A stretch of DNA of 64,000 bases from NCBI RefSeq assembly GCF_010692725.1, contig NZ_JAAFZB010000086.1, forward strand, positions 1 to 64,000. Direction: 5' to 3'. The notes beneath the pieces are model-generated. The model was given only the letters and a program-made list of their open reading frames with translations. It was not told the origin of the DNA and searched no databases. Below are positions 35,981 to 47,200 of this stretch, one piece after another. Each line of letters begins with the position of its first letter. The first letter of the stretch is position 1. This DNA comes from Flavihumibacter soli. Its GTDB lineage: Bacteria > Bacteroidota > Bacteroidia > Sphingobacteriales > Sphingobacteriaceae. The position numbers and the translations under genes were made by a program.

Positions 35981-37174
35981 ATGAAGTCTGACAACCTAAA
36001 AAAGCGCATCCTAAAGGAACTGTACTCCGAAAAAGTACTTTCATGCGCTGATTTAAGTCTTCGGATTAAGAAAAGTTTACCCCTTGTTGCTAAATCCGTC
36101 AATGAACTGATTGAAGAAAAGTATGTCACAGAAGTTGGCCATGGGCCCTCCAGTGGCGGCCGCCGGCCTATAATGTATTCCCTTAAACCTCAGGAAAAGC
36201 TCATTGTTGCGGTAGCGATGGACCAGCTTTCCACACATATCGTCATTTATGACCTGATGCATAACCAGCTGTCGGACACTAAAATGATTGAACTTAAGCT
36301 CGAGAATAATCCTGATGCTTTACCCGAGCTTATCAGCCTGATTGACTCTTACATACTTGATTCCGGCTTTTCCAGAGAAAGCATTATCGGTGTGGGAATT
36401 AGTATGCCGGGGTTCGTTGATGTAAAAAAAGGGATTAACTACTCCTTCCTGGATGCGGGCGGACGAAGCCTTCAAAAGTATATTGCTGACAGGCTGGACC
36501 TGCCGGTCTACATAGATAATGATTCCTGTCTGATCGCTTTAGCAGAACTTAAGTTTGGACTGGCAAGATCGAAGCAGAATGTAATGGTTATTAACGTGGC
36601 CTGGGGTATTGGCCTTGGCATGATACTGAACGGAGAGATATTTCGTGGCCATAGCGGATTTGCCGGGGAGTTCAGCCATATACCAACATCCAATGAAGGA
36701 CTTTTATGCAGCTGCGGCAAACGGGGATGTCTCGAAACAGAGGCTTCGCTGGTAGTTGTTGCCAGGAAGGCTGTCGAAGGAATAAAAGAAGGCCGTGTAT
36801 CGAGTCTTCAGCAGGAGCTTAACGATCATACGAGGTTACCCGGGGATGTGGTCATGGAAGCCGCGAATAAAGGGGATCAATTCGCCATTGAATTGCTTTC
36901 GCAGGCTGGGTACTCCATCGGAAAAGGCTTAGCGGTATTAATTCATATCATCAATCCATCGGCCATTATTTTGAGCGGAAGAGGCGCAGTTGTCGGAAGA
37001 ATTCTTTCGGCCTCTATCCAGCAGTCGCTGCATAAATATGCCATTCCACGTTTAGCTGAAAGTACAGAGCTGCAGATCTCGCAATTAGGATCGGAGGCGG
37101 CCCTGATCGGAGCAGCAGCGCTGGTCATGGAATATGTGGGTGAAGAGATCGGAACTAATGGAACTTCTGCTTAA
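35981..37174 (+). CDS. ROK-family transcriptional regulator (NagC/XylR type)
   Basis: About 397 residues from the ATG at 35981 (a TTG at 35942 is in frame but less likely). N-terminal winged helix (residues 1-60, with SLRIKKSLPLVAKSVNELIEEKYV), then a ROK sugar-kinase-like domain: VGISMPGFVD, YIDNDSCLIALAE, GHSGFAGEFSHIP and the zinc motif CSCGKRGCLE. Such proteins repress sugar genes and are released by a sugar or amino-sugar ligand. Position between the left operon and susC suggests it controls this locus, possibly in response to GlcNAc or mannose. Confidence 0.9.
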   Translation: MKSDNLKKRILKELYSEKVLSCADLSLRIKKSLPLVAKSVNELIEEKYVTEVGHGPSSGGRRPIMYSLKPQEKLIVAVAMDQLSTHIVIYDLMHNQLSDTKMIELKLENNPDALPELISLIDSYILDSGFSRESIIGVGISMPGFVDVKKGINYSFLDAGGRSLQKYIADRLDLPVYIDNDSCLIALAELKFGLARSKQNVMVINVAWGIGLGMILNGEIFRGHSGFAGEFSHIPTSNEGLLCSCGKRGCLETEASLVVVARKAVEGIKEGRVSSLQQELNDHTRLPGDVVMEAANKGDQFAIELLSQAGYSIGKGLAVLIHIINPSAIILSGRGAVVGRILSASIQQSLHKYAIPRLAESTELQISQLGSEAALIGAAALVMEYVGEEIGTNGTSA

Positions 37175-37244
37175 ACCTTACTATGAATTCACTAAAAATA
37201 AATAACCTAAAAATGCAACAACCAAGTTAACTAATCAGAAAATC

Positions 37245-40200
37245 ATGAAAAGAACACTACTTGTTTTTTTACTTATCCTTGGGTGGTCCCTGGGATATGC
37301 TCAGGTCCGGCAAACCATCACCGGAACGGTTAAGGACAGCAAAGGAGAGGTATTGCCAGGAGTAAGTATCCTTGAAAAAGGAACCACAAATGGTGTACAA
37401 ACCCGGGCTGATGGTACTTTTAGCATCAGTGTGGGATCCAAAGCGGTCCTTCGGTTTACCTACGTCGGCTATGCCACCAAAGAGGTGCCTGCAGGAAGTA
37501 ATACCACGTTAAATGTTGTTCTTTCGGATGATACAGAACTTCTGAGCGAAGTTGTTATCACCGGCTTTGGTCAAACAACAGAAAAAAGGAAATTATCCTA
37601 TTCCGTGACAGAAGTTGGTGGCGAAGAACTTGCAAGGGCAAACAATGCTAACATTGTTAACTCGCTGCAGGGAAAAGTTGCGGGCGTTATGATCAATCAG
37701 GGTGCCAGCGGGCCTCAGTCTTCTTCCAAGATCAGAATCCGTGGTAACGCTTCATTAGGAAGTAATACCCAGCCACTGGTTGTTCTGGACGGAGTCTTAA
37801 TCGAGCCAGGTACGACAGGTGCTGACTCATGGGGTGACAATGCCGACTTTGGTAATACACTTAAAAACCTTAACCCGGATGATTATGAAAGCATCACGGT
37901 ATTAAAAGGTGCAGCTGCTTCCGCTTTATACGGATCAAAGGCTCAGAACGGGGTATTGTTAATTAACAGCAAAAAAGGAAGTACTACCAAAGGCCTGGGT
38001 GTAAACGTCTCCCAGACATCTTCTTTTGATGACCCTTATAAATTAGTAAACTTCCAGAATGAATATGGAGGAGGTGTCTCACCGGTATTTGAGAAAGATC
38101 TGGCCGGCGTAGACATGGTGTCTAACATTGCCAATATCAATCAGGGCGGTTATTCATTCGGCCCGCGTTTCGACGGCCACATGGTGAAAGATCTGGACGG
38201 AACGATGAGACCATGGGTAGCTAACAACCCTCTTGACTTTTTTCAAACCGGGAAATTCATTAACACGAACGTAGCGGTAGAAGGAGCAAACGACAACACA
38301 ACGTTCCGTTTATCTTACACAAACCTGGATAATTCAAGTATCCTTCCGGGCAATGAGTTAAACAGAAACACCTTTGCGATCAGGGCAACACAGAAGGTTT
38401 CTAAGTCGATATCTCTTGATGCGAGCGTAAACTATACCCTGTCGAATTCAGTAAACCCTGGTCGCCAGGGAAGTAGAAACAATCCGCTGTTCGCCTTCAC
38501 CTACTATATGCCGAGAAATGCGGATATAAATTTTTACACCCAGAACTATGTTAACCCTGCAGGTGGGGCGCTTAGTTCAAGTGAAGCAGATAAATATGAT
38601 CCCTACCGTCTTGGAAGCTGGGCATTTGACTTTTTTGAAGATAAGAGAACTCAAAAGGAAAATAACCTGTTAGCGAACCTGGATGTGAATGTACAGATCA
38701 CTCCATGGCTTTCTGCCCTGGTGAAAGCCAATACAAATTCACTCAGCTCGAACTATGAGCGGAAAAAGCTCGGTCGCGGAATCAATTTCCAGGGCGGAGA
38801 TTATCAGATCACGCAATCAAGCAACAGAGCTTATCGTGTTCAGGGTTTATTAAATGGTAACAGACGTTTAACCAGCGATATTGAAGCAACGTTTTCCTTA
38901 GGAGGAGAATCATACCAGTATAACGTGAACGGATCAGGCTATTTTAATGAAACCTACACTACCGGCGGATTTAAAATTCCTGGCGTATTTGCGATATCAA
39001 ACTCACTTGATCCTGCTATCACACGCGCGTTCCCTAACCCGGGCAGAAGAACTGATGCGGTGTACCTGTATGGTGATTTCAGCTGGAAAGATATGCTCAC
39101 ATTGAATTACAGTGGACGTAATGACTGGTCATCATCGTTAACATATAAGGATGGCAGCGGCGATTATTCTTACTTCTATCCAAGTGTGGGAATGGCCTTC
39201 ATTGCAAGTGAATTGCCTGCTTTGAAAAACAGTAATATACTGTCTTTTGCTAAAATCAGAACGGCTTTAGCGTATACCGGTCTTGATGCTGAACCGCAGT
39301 TAACAAACCGGGCTGGCTATTATAACCTGAACGGAAGTTTCAATAATGCGTCAGGCGGAAACCAATCGGTTTACGGATTCTCAGACCAGATATTAAAAAA
39401 CAACAGCCTGAAGAACCAGCTGACCCGCGAATTTGAAATAGGAGCCGATCTGCGCTTTTTCAACAATCGCTTGGGATTTGATATCTCATGGTATAAGAGA
39501 AATTCAACCAACCAGATCTTAAGTTTTGCGTTGCCTGCAGAATCAGGAGTTAGTTCACAGTCTCTGAACGCCGGTGATATTCAGAACAAGGGTATAGAGA
39601 TCCTGATGACAGCGGTACCGGTGCAGACCAAAAATTTCAACTGGACCTCCAATATTAACTTTACCCGCAACGAGAACAAGATCATCTCACTTACCTCCGG
39701 AGTTGATACATATGAACTGGATCTTGCGTTTGGTAATGACATTGCATCCGTTGCTAAAGTTGGCGGAGAATATGGTACGCTGGTTACAAGCTACGGGTAC
39801 TCTCACTACCAGAAGAAAGATGCCAGCGGAAATCCGGTGAGCCATCCGAATAATGGGAAAAAAGTACTGGGTAACACTGGTTACGGAACTACAGGCGGAT
39901 ACTACACTTTCGTGAGATCAGGTGACTATAATGGTGAGCGAAAAGAGCTTGGTACCATGATGGAGAAATTCCTGGCAAGTACTACGCAACAGGTAAGCTA
40001 CAAAAACGTTAACCTGAGCTTCCAGATGGATGCTAAAATTGGCGGATTAATGGCTTCAGGTACGCACCAGTATGGATCGGCTAACGGATCACTGGCAAAT
40101 TCACTATTCGGACGTAATGCGGCATCCGGCGGTGTAACTTATGTTGATAATGCGGGTGTAAGCCATGATGACGGAATCATTCCTGATGGTGTATTGAACG

Positions 40201-40610
40201 ACGGTTTGAGCGCTGTTAACGCAGCTGGACAGACAGTTCCCCTCGGCGGTATGACATATTCAGATGCTGTTCAGCAAGGCTTATTAAAACCAATTCCTGC
40301 TTATGCTTACTATGAGAACCTTTCACAATGGTCAAGCGGTATCAGGGAGTATTCAACTTTCGAAAATTCATGGATTGCAGTAAGGGAAGTATCTCTTGGA
40401 TATACACTGCCTTCCAAATTAACACAGAATTTAAAGATGAACAGTTTAAGAGTGGCATTAACAGGTAGAAATCTCGGCTACGTATACAAAACTGCGAAAG
40501 ACGGAATCAATCCTGAAGGGATATTCAGTAATCGTGCGGGCGCTTTCGCCGAATATGGTGGCTGGCCTTATGTAAGGAGCCTCGGATTTAACATTCAAGC
40601 TGGATTTTAA
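37245..40610 (+). CDS. SusC/RagA-family TonB-dependent outer-membrane transporter
   Basis: 1121 residues. Signal peptide (to YAQ, about 20), carboxypeptidase-regulatory-like domain (TITGTVKDSKGEVLPGVSI, 24-105), TonB-box-like SEVVITGFG, plug (about 115-250, with NSLQGKVAGVMI and LVVLDGVLI) and a 22-strand barrel ending LGFNIQAGF with terminal Phe. It imports oligosaccharides across the outer membrane with its SusD partner encoded 18 bp downstream. Substrate inferred from neighbours: N-glycan fragments. Confidence 0.95.
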   Translation: MKRTLLVFLLILGWSLGYAQVRQTITGTVKDSKGEVLPGVSILEKGTTNGVQTRADGTFSISVGSKAVLRFTYVGYATKEVPAGSNTTLNVVLSDDTELLSEVVITGFGQTTEKRKLSYSVTEVGGEELARANNANIVNSLQGKVAGVMINQGASGPQSSSKIRIRGNASLGSNTQPLVVLDGVLIEPGTTGADSWGDNADFGNTLKNLNPDDYESITVLKGAAASALYGSKAQNGVLLINSKKGSTTKGLGVNVSQTSSFDDPYKLVNFQNEYGGGVSPVFEKDLAGVDMVSNIANINQGGYSFGPRFDGHMVKDLDGTMRPWVANNPLDFFQTGKFINTNVAVEGANDNTTFRLSYTNLDNSSILPGNELNRNTFAIRATQKVSKSISLDASVNYTLSNSVNPGRQGSRNNPLFAFTYYMPRNADINFYTQNYVNPAGGALSSSEADKYDPYRLGSWAFDFFEDKRTQKENNLLANLDVNVQITPWLSALVKANTNSLSSNYERKKLGRGINFQGGDYQITQSSNRAYRVQGLLNGNRRLTSDIEATFSLGGESYQYNVNGSGYFNETYTTGGFKIPGVFAISNSLDPAITRAFPNPGRRTDAVYLYGDFSWKDMLTLNYSGRNDWSSSLTYKDGSGDYSYFYPSVGMAFIASELPALKNSNILSFAKIRTALAYTGLDAEPQLTNRAGYYNLNGSFNNASGGNQSVYGFSDQILKNNSLKNQLTREFEIGADLRFFNNRLGFDISWYKRNSTNQILSFALPAESGVSSQSLNAGDIQNKGIEILMTAVPVQTKNFNWTSNINFTRNENKIISLTSGVDTYELDLAFGNDIASVAKVGGEYGTLVTSYGYSHYQKKDASGNPVSHPNNGKKVLGNTGYGTTGGYYTFVRSGDYNGERKELGTMMEKFLASTTQQVSYKNVNLSFQMDAKIGGLMASGTHQYGSANGSLANSLFGRNAASGGVTYVDNAGVSHDDGIIPDGVLNDGLSAVNAAGQTVPLGGMTYSDAVQQGLLKPIPAYAYYENLSQWSSGIREYSTFENSWIAVREVSLGYTLPSKLTQNLKMNSLRVALTGRNLGYVYKTAKDGINPEGIFSNRAGAFAEYGGWPYVRSLGFNIQAGF

Positions 40611-40628
40611 TTATTAAAAATAATCAAC

Positions 40629-42233
40629 ATGAAGAATATAAAAAACTATTCAAGATATGTTCTTTCGCTGCTGGCGATACTCCTGATAGGCGTCTCGTGT
40701 AAGAAAGAAGAGTTCGTAGAGGCCAATCTAAACCCGGAGACCCTGTATTCAATTAAACCGGAAGATCAGTTTTTGAAAGCTGTGACCAGTACGGTTATTG
40801 ACTTCGAATACTTTGCGGATGTATACAGAGCCTCGAATTTATGGATGCAGTACGCAACTCCTGTTGCCGGAAATGGCTTAAACTTCAATAACGTAGGTTC
40901 TCAATTCAATACCCGGTATGGTCGTTTTTACAGCACCATTGGCCCTGCATTAGTTGATGGCATCAAAACAATCGACGCAATGCCTGAAGCTGATAAAGCA
41001 GCAAGAACTCAGATGCGAGCGATCACCCAGATCCTCCTATCCTATTATGGCTTTTACGTTAGCGATATAAATGGAAGTATCCCTTATAGCGAAGCTTTCC
41101 AGGCGCGGTATGGCGGAAAGATCACTCCAAAATATGATACACAGCAGGAAGTATTCAGCCTTGTAGATCAGGAGTTAAAAGGTGCAGTGGCGGCCTTAAA
41201 AGCTACACCCGGCGCAACGCAGGTTAACCTGGGCAATAACGATCCTTTTTATAACGGAGATGTGATCAAATGGACTAAGCTCGCTAATGCTTTACGTTTA
41301 AAGATCGCTTTGAGGTTAATTAAAGTAGACCCGGCAAAGTTAAGATCAATAGCAACTGAAGTTCTGGCAGATAATGTTCAAATGTCTGATGTCGGGGATT
41401 CATGGGCGGTTAAGGCTGGGCCAAGCTTTGCTGATGCGGGCGGAAACTTCAATCCTTCATCTTTCGTTGCTGGCAAGCCGGTAGTTGACTTCATGCTCGC
41501 TAAAGGTGACCCGAGGTTAAGAATATTCTACAGACCCAATGCAGCGGGTAATTACGTTGGAAGCTTTACAAGTCCTGATGAAGCCAAGTTACCTCAGAAT
41601 GCGCCATTATATGCATCAGTAAATAATATGTCGCAATTGCAGCATCGCCTTTTCACACCGAATTATGATGAGAACGACGGAAATGGTCGTGGCACAGGTG
41701 CTAGTTTCTTTCCTTTCCTGACATATGCAGAATACTGCTTTATTCGTGCAGATATGGCAGCACGGGGTGTGACTGCTGATGTTGCAGAAAGCTGGTATAA
41801 AAAAGGGGTTTACGCTTCCATACAGTATTACAATGACCGGGCAATAGCAGCTAAGGTTACTGATTACGCTACAGTTGCAACGCCTGAGATTGATACTTAT
41901 TACAATATGGCGGGAGTTAAATTTGATCCTGCAATAGCTGCCCAGCAGATCGGTGTTCAGGCATATCTTGATTTTTACCGTCAGCCTTTGGAAGCATGGG
42001 CATGGTGGAAACGTACAGGTTATCCAAATACAACTTCTGTTCTGGCATGGTCGCCTTTAAAAGGAAACGGAGGTACTTTGGAACTGAACAGAAGAGCAGG
42101 TATCAATTTGCTGGCCTCTTCCAATTTAAACTATGAGAATCAGCAATCCGCTCTTACTGAAATGGCTCAGAATCCGGATTTCGGACAAGGGCCAAATGAT
42201 CCCTTCGGAAGAGTGTGGTGGGATAAGAAATAA
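40629..42233 (+). CDS. SusD-like (SusD_2 type) surface glycan-binding lipoprotein
   Basis: 534 residues. Lipobox GVSC; mature protein alpha-helical TPR-like scaffold. The layout (NLNPETLYSIKPEDQFLKAVTS, WMQYATP, QILLSYYGFYVSDINGSIPYSEAF, WTKLANALRLKIALRL) fits the SusD_2/RagB-like subfamily. Forms a lid over SusC and delivers glycans. Followed by a strong terminator at 42262-42294, which closes the SusCD unit. Confidence 0.94.
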   Translation: MKNIKNYSRYVLSLLAILLIGVSCKKEEFVEANLNPETLYSIKPEDQFLKAVTSTVIDFEYFADVYRASNLWMQYATPVAGNGLNFNNVGSQFNTRYGRFYSTIGPALVDGIKTIDAMPEADKAARTQMRAITQILLSYYGFYVSDINGSIPYSEAFQARYGGKITPKYDTQQEVFSLVDQELKGAVAALKATPGATQVNLGNNDPFYNGDVIKWTKLANALRLKIALRLIKVDPAKLRSIATEVLADNVQMSDVGDSWAVKAGPSFADAGGNFNPSSFVAGKPVVDFMLAKGDPRLRIFYRPNAAGNYVGSFTSPDEAKLPQNAPLYASVNNMSQLQHRLFTPNYDENDGNGRGTGASFFPFLTYAEYCFIRADMAARGVTADVAESWYKKGVYASIQYYNDRAIAAKVTDYATVATPEIDTYYNMAGVKFDPAIAAQQIGVQAYLDFYRQPLEAWAWWKRTGYPNTTSVLAWSPLKGNGGTLELNRRAGINLLASSNLNYENQQSALTEMAQNPDFGQGPNDPFGRVWWDKK

Positions 42234-42261
42234 TGGTTGGTTTAGTTAATGATTAGTGGCG

Positions 42262-42294
42262 AGCTCCCGGCATTTGCCGGGAGCTTCGTTTTTT
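42262..42294 (+). terminator. Rho-independent terminator after susD
   Basis: Perfect ten-base-pair stem AGCTCCCGGC / GCCGGGAGCT with four-base loop ATTT, followed by TCG and a run of six T residues. Confidence 0.92.
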
Positions 42295-42350
42295 AAGTTG
42301 AAATGAACACCCGATTTGATACTTTTATCAGAACCAAAGTATAGGAGAGT

Positions 42351-42929
42351 ATGAAGATTAAGTGGTTGATCCTGGGCCTCATTTTTTTTACCTGGTATTC
42401 CGTGAATGCACAGGTCCTCAAGACTGTATCTCCCAGTGTGATCCAGACCATAAAACTGCGTACGACAGGAAATGAAGTGTTTACAATTCCGTTAAAAAAA
42501 CCGTCCGTATTCGTTTTCCTTGCTCCCGATTGTCCCTTAAGTAAAAATTATGCCCCGCTACTGAATTCACTGGCTAAAAAACATCCCAATATAAATTTTT
42601 ATGGTATTTTCCCTGGCAAAAGCTATTCGTTCAAAGAGATCAGCGACTATGGGAAAGACTATGCTGTCAGCTTTCCGCTCCTCTCCGATCCGCTAATGCA
42701 ACTTTCAGAATATACCAGGGCAAAGGTCACTCCTGAGGTAATTTTGATGGATCAGAAAGGCATTATCCTTTATAGAGGTTTAATTGACAACTGGGCAGTT
42801 TCTTTGGGGAAAAAACGCCAGGTTGTTACAAACCATTACCTGGACCAGGCTATCAGCCTTTATGAAATGGGAAAGCCAATTACTATTACACACACCGATC
42901 CGGTTGGATGCCTGATCAACGATATCTGA
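42351..42929 (+). CDS. Secreted redoxin-domain (thioredoxin-like) protein
   Basis: 192 residues with signal peptide (to NAQ, 21). AhpC/TSA/redoxin fold: PSVFVFLAPDCPLSKNYAPLL (about 51-71), VTPEVILMDQKGIILYRGLID. It has DCPLS with a single Cys and no second Cys in a CxxC arrangement; a C-terminal DPVGCLI supplies another Cys. Many proteins with this signature sit next to, or are fused to, heme-c/PHM-type proteins. First gene of a four-gene operon; the next start follows its stop by one base. Confidence 0.82.
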   Translation: MKIKWLILGLIFFTWYSVNAQVLKTVSPSVIQTIKLRTTGNEVFTIPLKKPSVFVFLAPDCPLSKNYAPLLNSLAKKHPNINFYGIFPGKSYSFKEISDYGKDYAVSFPLLSDPLMQLSEYTRAKVTPEVILMDQKGIILYRGLIDNWAVSLGKKRQVVTNHYLDQAISLYEMGKPITITHTDPVGCLINDI

Positions 42930-42930
42930 A

Positions 42931-44253
42931 ATGAAGAAATACCTCCTGCTCCTTTTGGTTTTTATTGCCATCCATCAAACAGCATTACAAGCCCAGACAG
43001 TTACCTTTTACAAAGATGTTGCGTCTATAATTCACACAAAATGTACACCCTGTCACCGGCCAGGTGAAGCCGCGCCATTCTCATTGATCACCTATGAAGA
43101 TGTAGCTAAAAAAGGTAATTTTATTAAGAAAGTAACTCAAAGCCGGTATATGCCTCCCTGGAAACCGGATAATCATTATTCTGCCTTCCAGAATGACCGG
43201 TCCCTGACTGCAGAGCAGATAAAAACTATCGGGAAATGGGTGGATGATAAAATGCCGAAAGGGAAACCGGGCAAAGAAGATCAGAACATACTGGCGAAAT
43301 ATCTGCCGGGTACTCAATATTCCCGAAAGCCTGATCTCACATTGAAAATGAACAAATCCTTTGCTGTTAAGGGCGACAACAAGGAACGTTTCATTGTATT
43401 TAAAATACCCTTCGAGGTCGGCCAGGAAGAAAATGTTGAAGCGATAGAATTTACCAGCTCAAATAAAAAAGTCATTCACCATGTTAACTATGGATTTTAC
43501 CCGGTAGCGGATCCTTCCATAGACTTGTATAAGACGGCGGACTATATAAACCTGACGGATGAAGACCGCAGAAAATACGACCAGTATATCCCCTATAAAA
43601 AGCAAATGACTTATTATGCGGGCTGGATACCGGGATCGAGTTATGAATCGTATCCAAAAGACTTTGGCTGGGTATTGCCAAAAAGAGGAATAATGCTCTT
43701 AACTGTGCATTACGCTCCGGTAGGAAAAGACGAAGAAGATATTTCCGGGGTAAACCTGTTTTTTAAAAAAACTCCAATTAAGCGCAAGGTGGATGTGATC
43801 AGTCTCGGATCCGCGGGGATAGGAGAAAAAGAGATCTCGCCTTACTTCGTCATTGAGCCTGATTCAGTCTCAACATTCCGCCTAAAGATCACGACGCCTA
43901 AAGATCAGTCTCTGATGTATGTCTGGCCGCATATGCACTACATAGGCAAAGAGTTTAAAGCATTTGCGGTAACACCCGCAGGCGACACCATTAAGCTGGT
44001 GCACATTCCCTCCTGGGATTTCAGGTGGCAGGAAATATACAAGTTTAAGAAACTGGTTAAGATACCCGAAGGCTCAATCCTAACAATCGAAGGAACCTAT
44101 GATAACACATCCGGTAATCCCGATAACCCATATAATCCCCCCAGAATGATCTATTCCGCCAATGACATGAAATCAACGGATGAAATGATGACCCTCCTGA
44201 TGGTTTTTTTACCTTACAAAGAAGGCGATGAGAATATCACGCTTTCGGACTGA
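42931..44253 (+). CDS. Heme c-PHM-like copper monooxygenase fusion
   Basis: 440 residues, exported (signal to about 21). Residues 23-110 are a c-type cytochrome domain with CTPCH (C38, C41, H42) and MPPWKPD. Residues 150-440 show the full copper-ligand set of peptidylglycine-alpha-hydroxylating-monooxygenase folds: H183-H184 (IHHVNYGF), H260 (LLTVHYAPVG), H334/H336 (WPHMHYIG) and Met419 in DEMM, matching PHM's DEMC motif. It would hydroxylate an unknown substrate with electrons through heme c rather than ascorbate; the donor is inferred. No function is established for the family in Bacteroidota. Confidence 0.8.
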   Translation: MKKYLLLLLVFIAIHQTALQAQTVTFYKDVASIIHTKCTPCHRPGEAAPFSLITYEDVAKKGNFIKKVTQSRYMPPWKPDNHYSAFQNDRSLTAEQIKTIGKWVDDKMPKGKPGKEDQNILAKYLPGTQYSRKPDLTLKMNKSFAVKGDNKERFIVFKIPFEVGQEENVEAIEFTSSNKKVIHHVNYGFYPVADPSIDLYKTADYINLTDEDRRKYDQYIPYKKQMTYYAGWIPGSSYESYPKDFGWVLPKRGIMLLTVHYAPVGKDEEDISGVNLFFKKTPIKRKVDVISLGSAGIGEKEISPYFVIEPDSVSTFRLKITTPKDQSLMYVWPHMHYIGKEFKAFAVTPAGDTIKLVHIPSWDFRWQEIYKFKKLVKIPEGSILTIEGTYDNTSGNPDNPYNPPRMIYSANDMKSTDEMMTLLMVFLPYKEGDENITLSD

Positions 44254-44263
44254 CCTTACCTTC

Positions 44264-47200
44264 ATGAATAAAGTACCCGCTATTCTTGCATTTCTAAGTC
44301 TCCTGACCACTTTTGCATCTGCGCAAACACCGGGAGGGCAATCTCTCTTTACTTTGCTACCGTCAAAGACAACGGGAATTCAGTTCGTCAACAAGCTGGA
44401 AGAAAATGACAGTCTTCATGTGATGAATTATGAATACCTGTATAATGGTAACGGTGTCGGCGTTGCTGATTTCAATAACGATGGCTTAGCTGATATCTTT
44501 TTTTCATCCAACACAACTTCCTATAAACTCTATTTAAACCAGTCAGATCTGCGTTTTGAGGATATAACCGCTAAAGCGAATGTCAAAGGGAACGGCACAT
44601 GGGCTACAGGGGTCAGTATAGCAGATGTGAACGGTGATGGATTACCAGACATTTATGTTTGCCATTCAGGAAAATATCCTCCTTTAAAACTAGCCAACGA
44701 ATTATTTATTCATCAAGGGATAAAAGACGGAAAACCAGTTTTCAAAGAAATGGCCAGGGAATATGGTCTCGACGCGCCTGGTACACAATCAACCCAGGCT
44801 GCTTTTTTCGATTATGACCTGGATGGGGACCTGGATATGTTCTTACTTAACCATTCGAATCATACATATAATCCGCTTCTCAATACCCGCAAGATCCGAA
44901 GCACCTTCAGTAAAGAATTTGGTAATCGCTTATTTCGAAACGATGTGACAGGCGGCAAGCCCACTTTTAAGGATGTTACCTCGGAAGCCGGGATCGTCAA
45001 TAACGCCTTGAATTTTGGTCTAAGTGTGACCGTTAGTGATCTGAATAAAGACGGCTGGCCGGATATTTTTACCACCAGCGACTACACAGAACAGGATTAT
45101 CTCTATCTGAATAATAAGAACGGCACCTTCAAAGAAAGCATCAGAAGTGCTATGGCACATACCTCAAAATTCTCTATGGGGGCTGACATTGCTGACTATA
45201 ACAATGACGGATTAGCGGATATCATAACCCTGGATATGCTGCCGGAAGATAACCACCGCCAAAAGATGTTGAAGGGTGCTGACGAGTACGATACCTATAA
45301 CTTGTTAGTGGACAGTGGCTACTATCATCAGCAAATGCGCAATATGTTACAGCTTAACCGCGGAATAGCGCCTGACGGAACATTATATTTTAGTGAGATC
45401 GGGCAGCTGGCCGGCGTTTCTAATACGGATTGGAGCTGGTCAGCCCTACTGGCTGATTTTGATAATGATGGCTGGAAGGATCTTTTTGTGTCGAACGGCT
45501 ACCTGAGAGACTTTACTGATATGGACTTTTTAAAATATACGGTAGCCAATGCACAGTCTGAAGCTTTGAAATCAGGTACCGTAAAGTTCAAAACTTACGA
45601 ACTGGTAAAAAAAATGCCTTCCAACAAGCTGAACAATTACTTTTTCAGGAATAACGGTAACCTGACATTTACCGATAAGAGCAAGGCATGGGGCATAGAC
45701 CAGCCTGCGGTTTCAAATAGTGCATCGTATGCTGACCTGGATAATGATGGCGATCTGGACCTGATTATTAACAACATTAATGAACCGGTAATGATCTACC
45801 GTAATAACACCGATCAGGCTAAAGCCAAAAGTCTGCGGGTAAAACTGGTCGGCACCGGCCTGAATACTTCAGCACTTGGAGCCAAGGTTTATTTAGAAAC
45901 TGCGTCGGGACTTCAATACCAGGAGAAGTATGTGGTGAGGGGTTATCAGGCAAGTATGGATCCTGTGCTTTTGTTCGGTATCGGCACCTCTCCTATTCGA
46001 TCTTTAAAAGTCATATGGCCGAACGGGAAACAATCCAGGTTGGAAAATGTCAATACCACCCAGCTCTTAACTTTAAGACAGGATGAGGCTCATCAAGACG
46101 CTGAACCGGAAGCAAAGCCAAATCCTCTCTTCACCGATATAACTGAAAAGTCCGGCCTTAAGTTCAAGCATGCAGAGAACGATTTTATAGATTTTAAAGG
46201 TGAGCCCTTGATGCCGTACCAATTATCCAAAATGGGACCGGCAATTGCAACCGCCGATGTAAACAAGGACGGCATGCAGGATCTATTTTTTGGTGGTGCG
46301 CTTGGCCAGGCAGGGCAATTATTTGTGGCTAGAGCTGATGGTACCTTTCAGGCTGCTGCTTCTGTTCAACCATGGGAAAAGGACGCTAATTCGGAAGATG
46401 TTAACGCGGTGTTCTTTGATGCCAACGGTGACGGGAACCAGGATCTTTGGGTGGTTAGTGGCGGAAATGAATACGATAATGGTGCTCCTGAATACCAGGA
46501 CCGCCTTTATCTCGGTGATGGCAACTCCGGCTTTATCAAGGCAGCTAATAGCTTGCCTTCTATGTTAAGCAGTAAACAGGCGATATCGGTCGGGGATTTC
46601 GATCAGGATGGCGATATGGACATCTTTGTTGGAGGAATGGGTATTCCAGGCTCCTTCCCTCTTTCCTCCAGAAGCTGGCTGCTCAGGAATGACAGCGGGA
46701 ATAATCAGGTAAAGTTTACAGATGTGACAGCAGAGTTAGCTCCGGACCTTTTAAACCCCGGAATGGTAACTTCTGCCTGCTGGCAGGATCTGCAGAAGGA
46801 TGGATATCCGGAGCTGGTTATTGCGGGACACTGGATGCCGGTCCAGATTTTTGATAATATTAAGGGACGGTTCACCGACATTTCCGATCGCTCCGGATTG
46901 AAGAATACCAATGGACTTTGGTCAACTCTTCTGCCGGTTGACATCAATGGCGACGGAGCAATGGATTTTATTGCAGGTAACGCCGGTTTAAATAGCCAGC
47001 ATAGAACATCCCCAGCAGAGCCGATGACAGTCTATGCAGCTGATTTCAATGGCGACGGTGCAATTGATCCGATCCTTACTTATTACATTCAGGGAAAAAA
47101 CTATCCTTATGCGTCGCGCGATGAGTTGCTGGATCAGATAGTCCAGATGCGCAAACGTTTCGTCAGATATGCTGATTACGCCGACATAACTATTGACGAG

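Noticed and set aside
37245-42233. SusC/SusD as a specific iron or B12 transporter
   Set aside because: Pairing of SusC with a SusD_2 protein and surrounding glycosidases supports glycan uptake instead.
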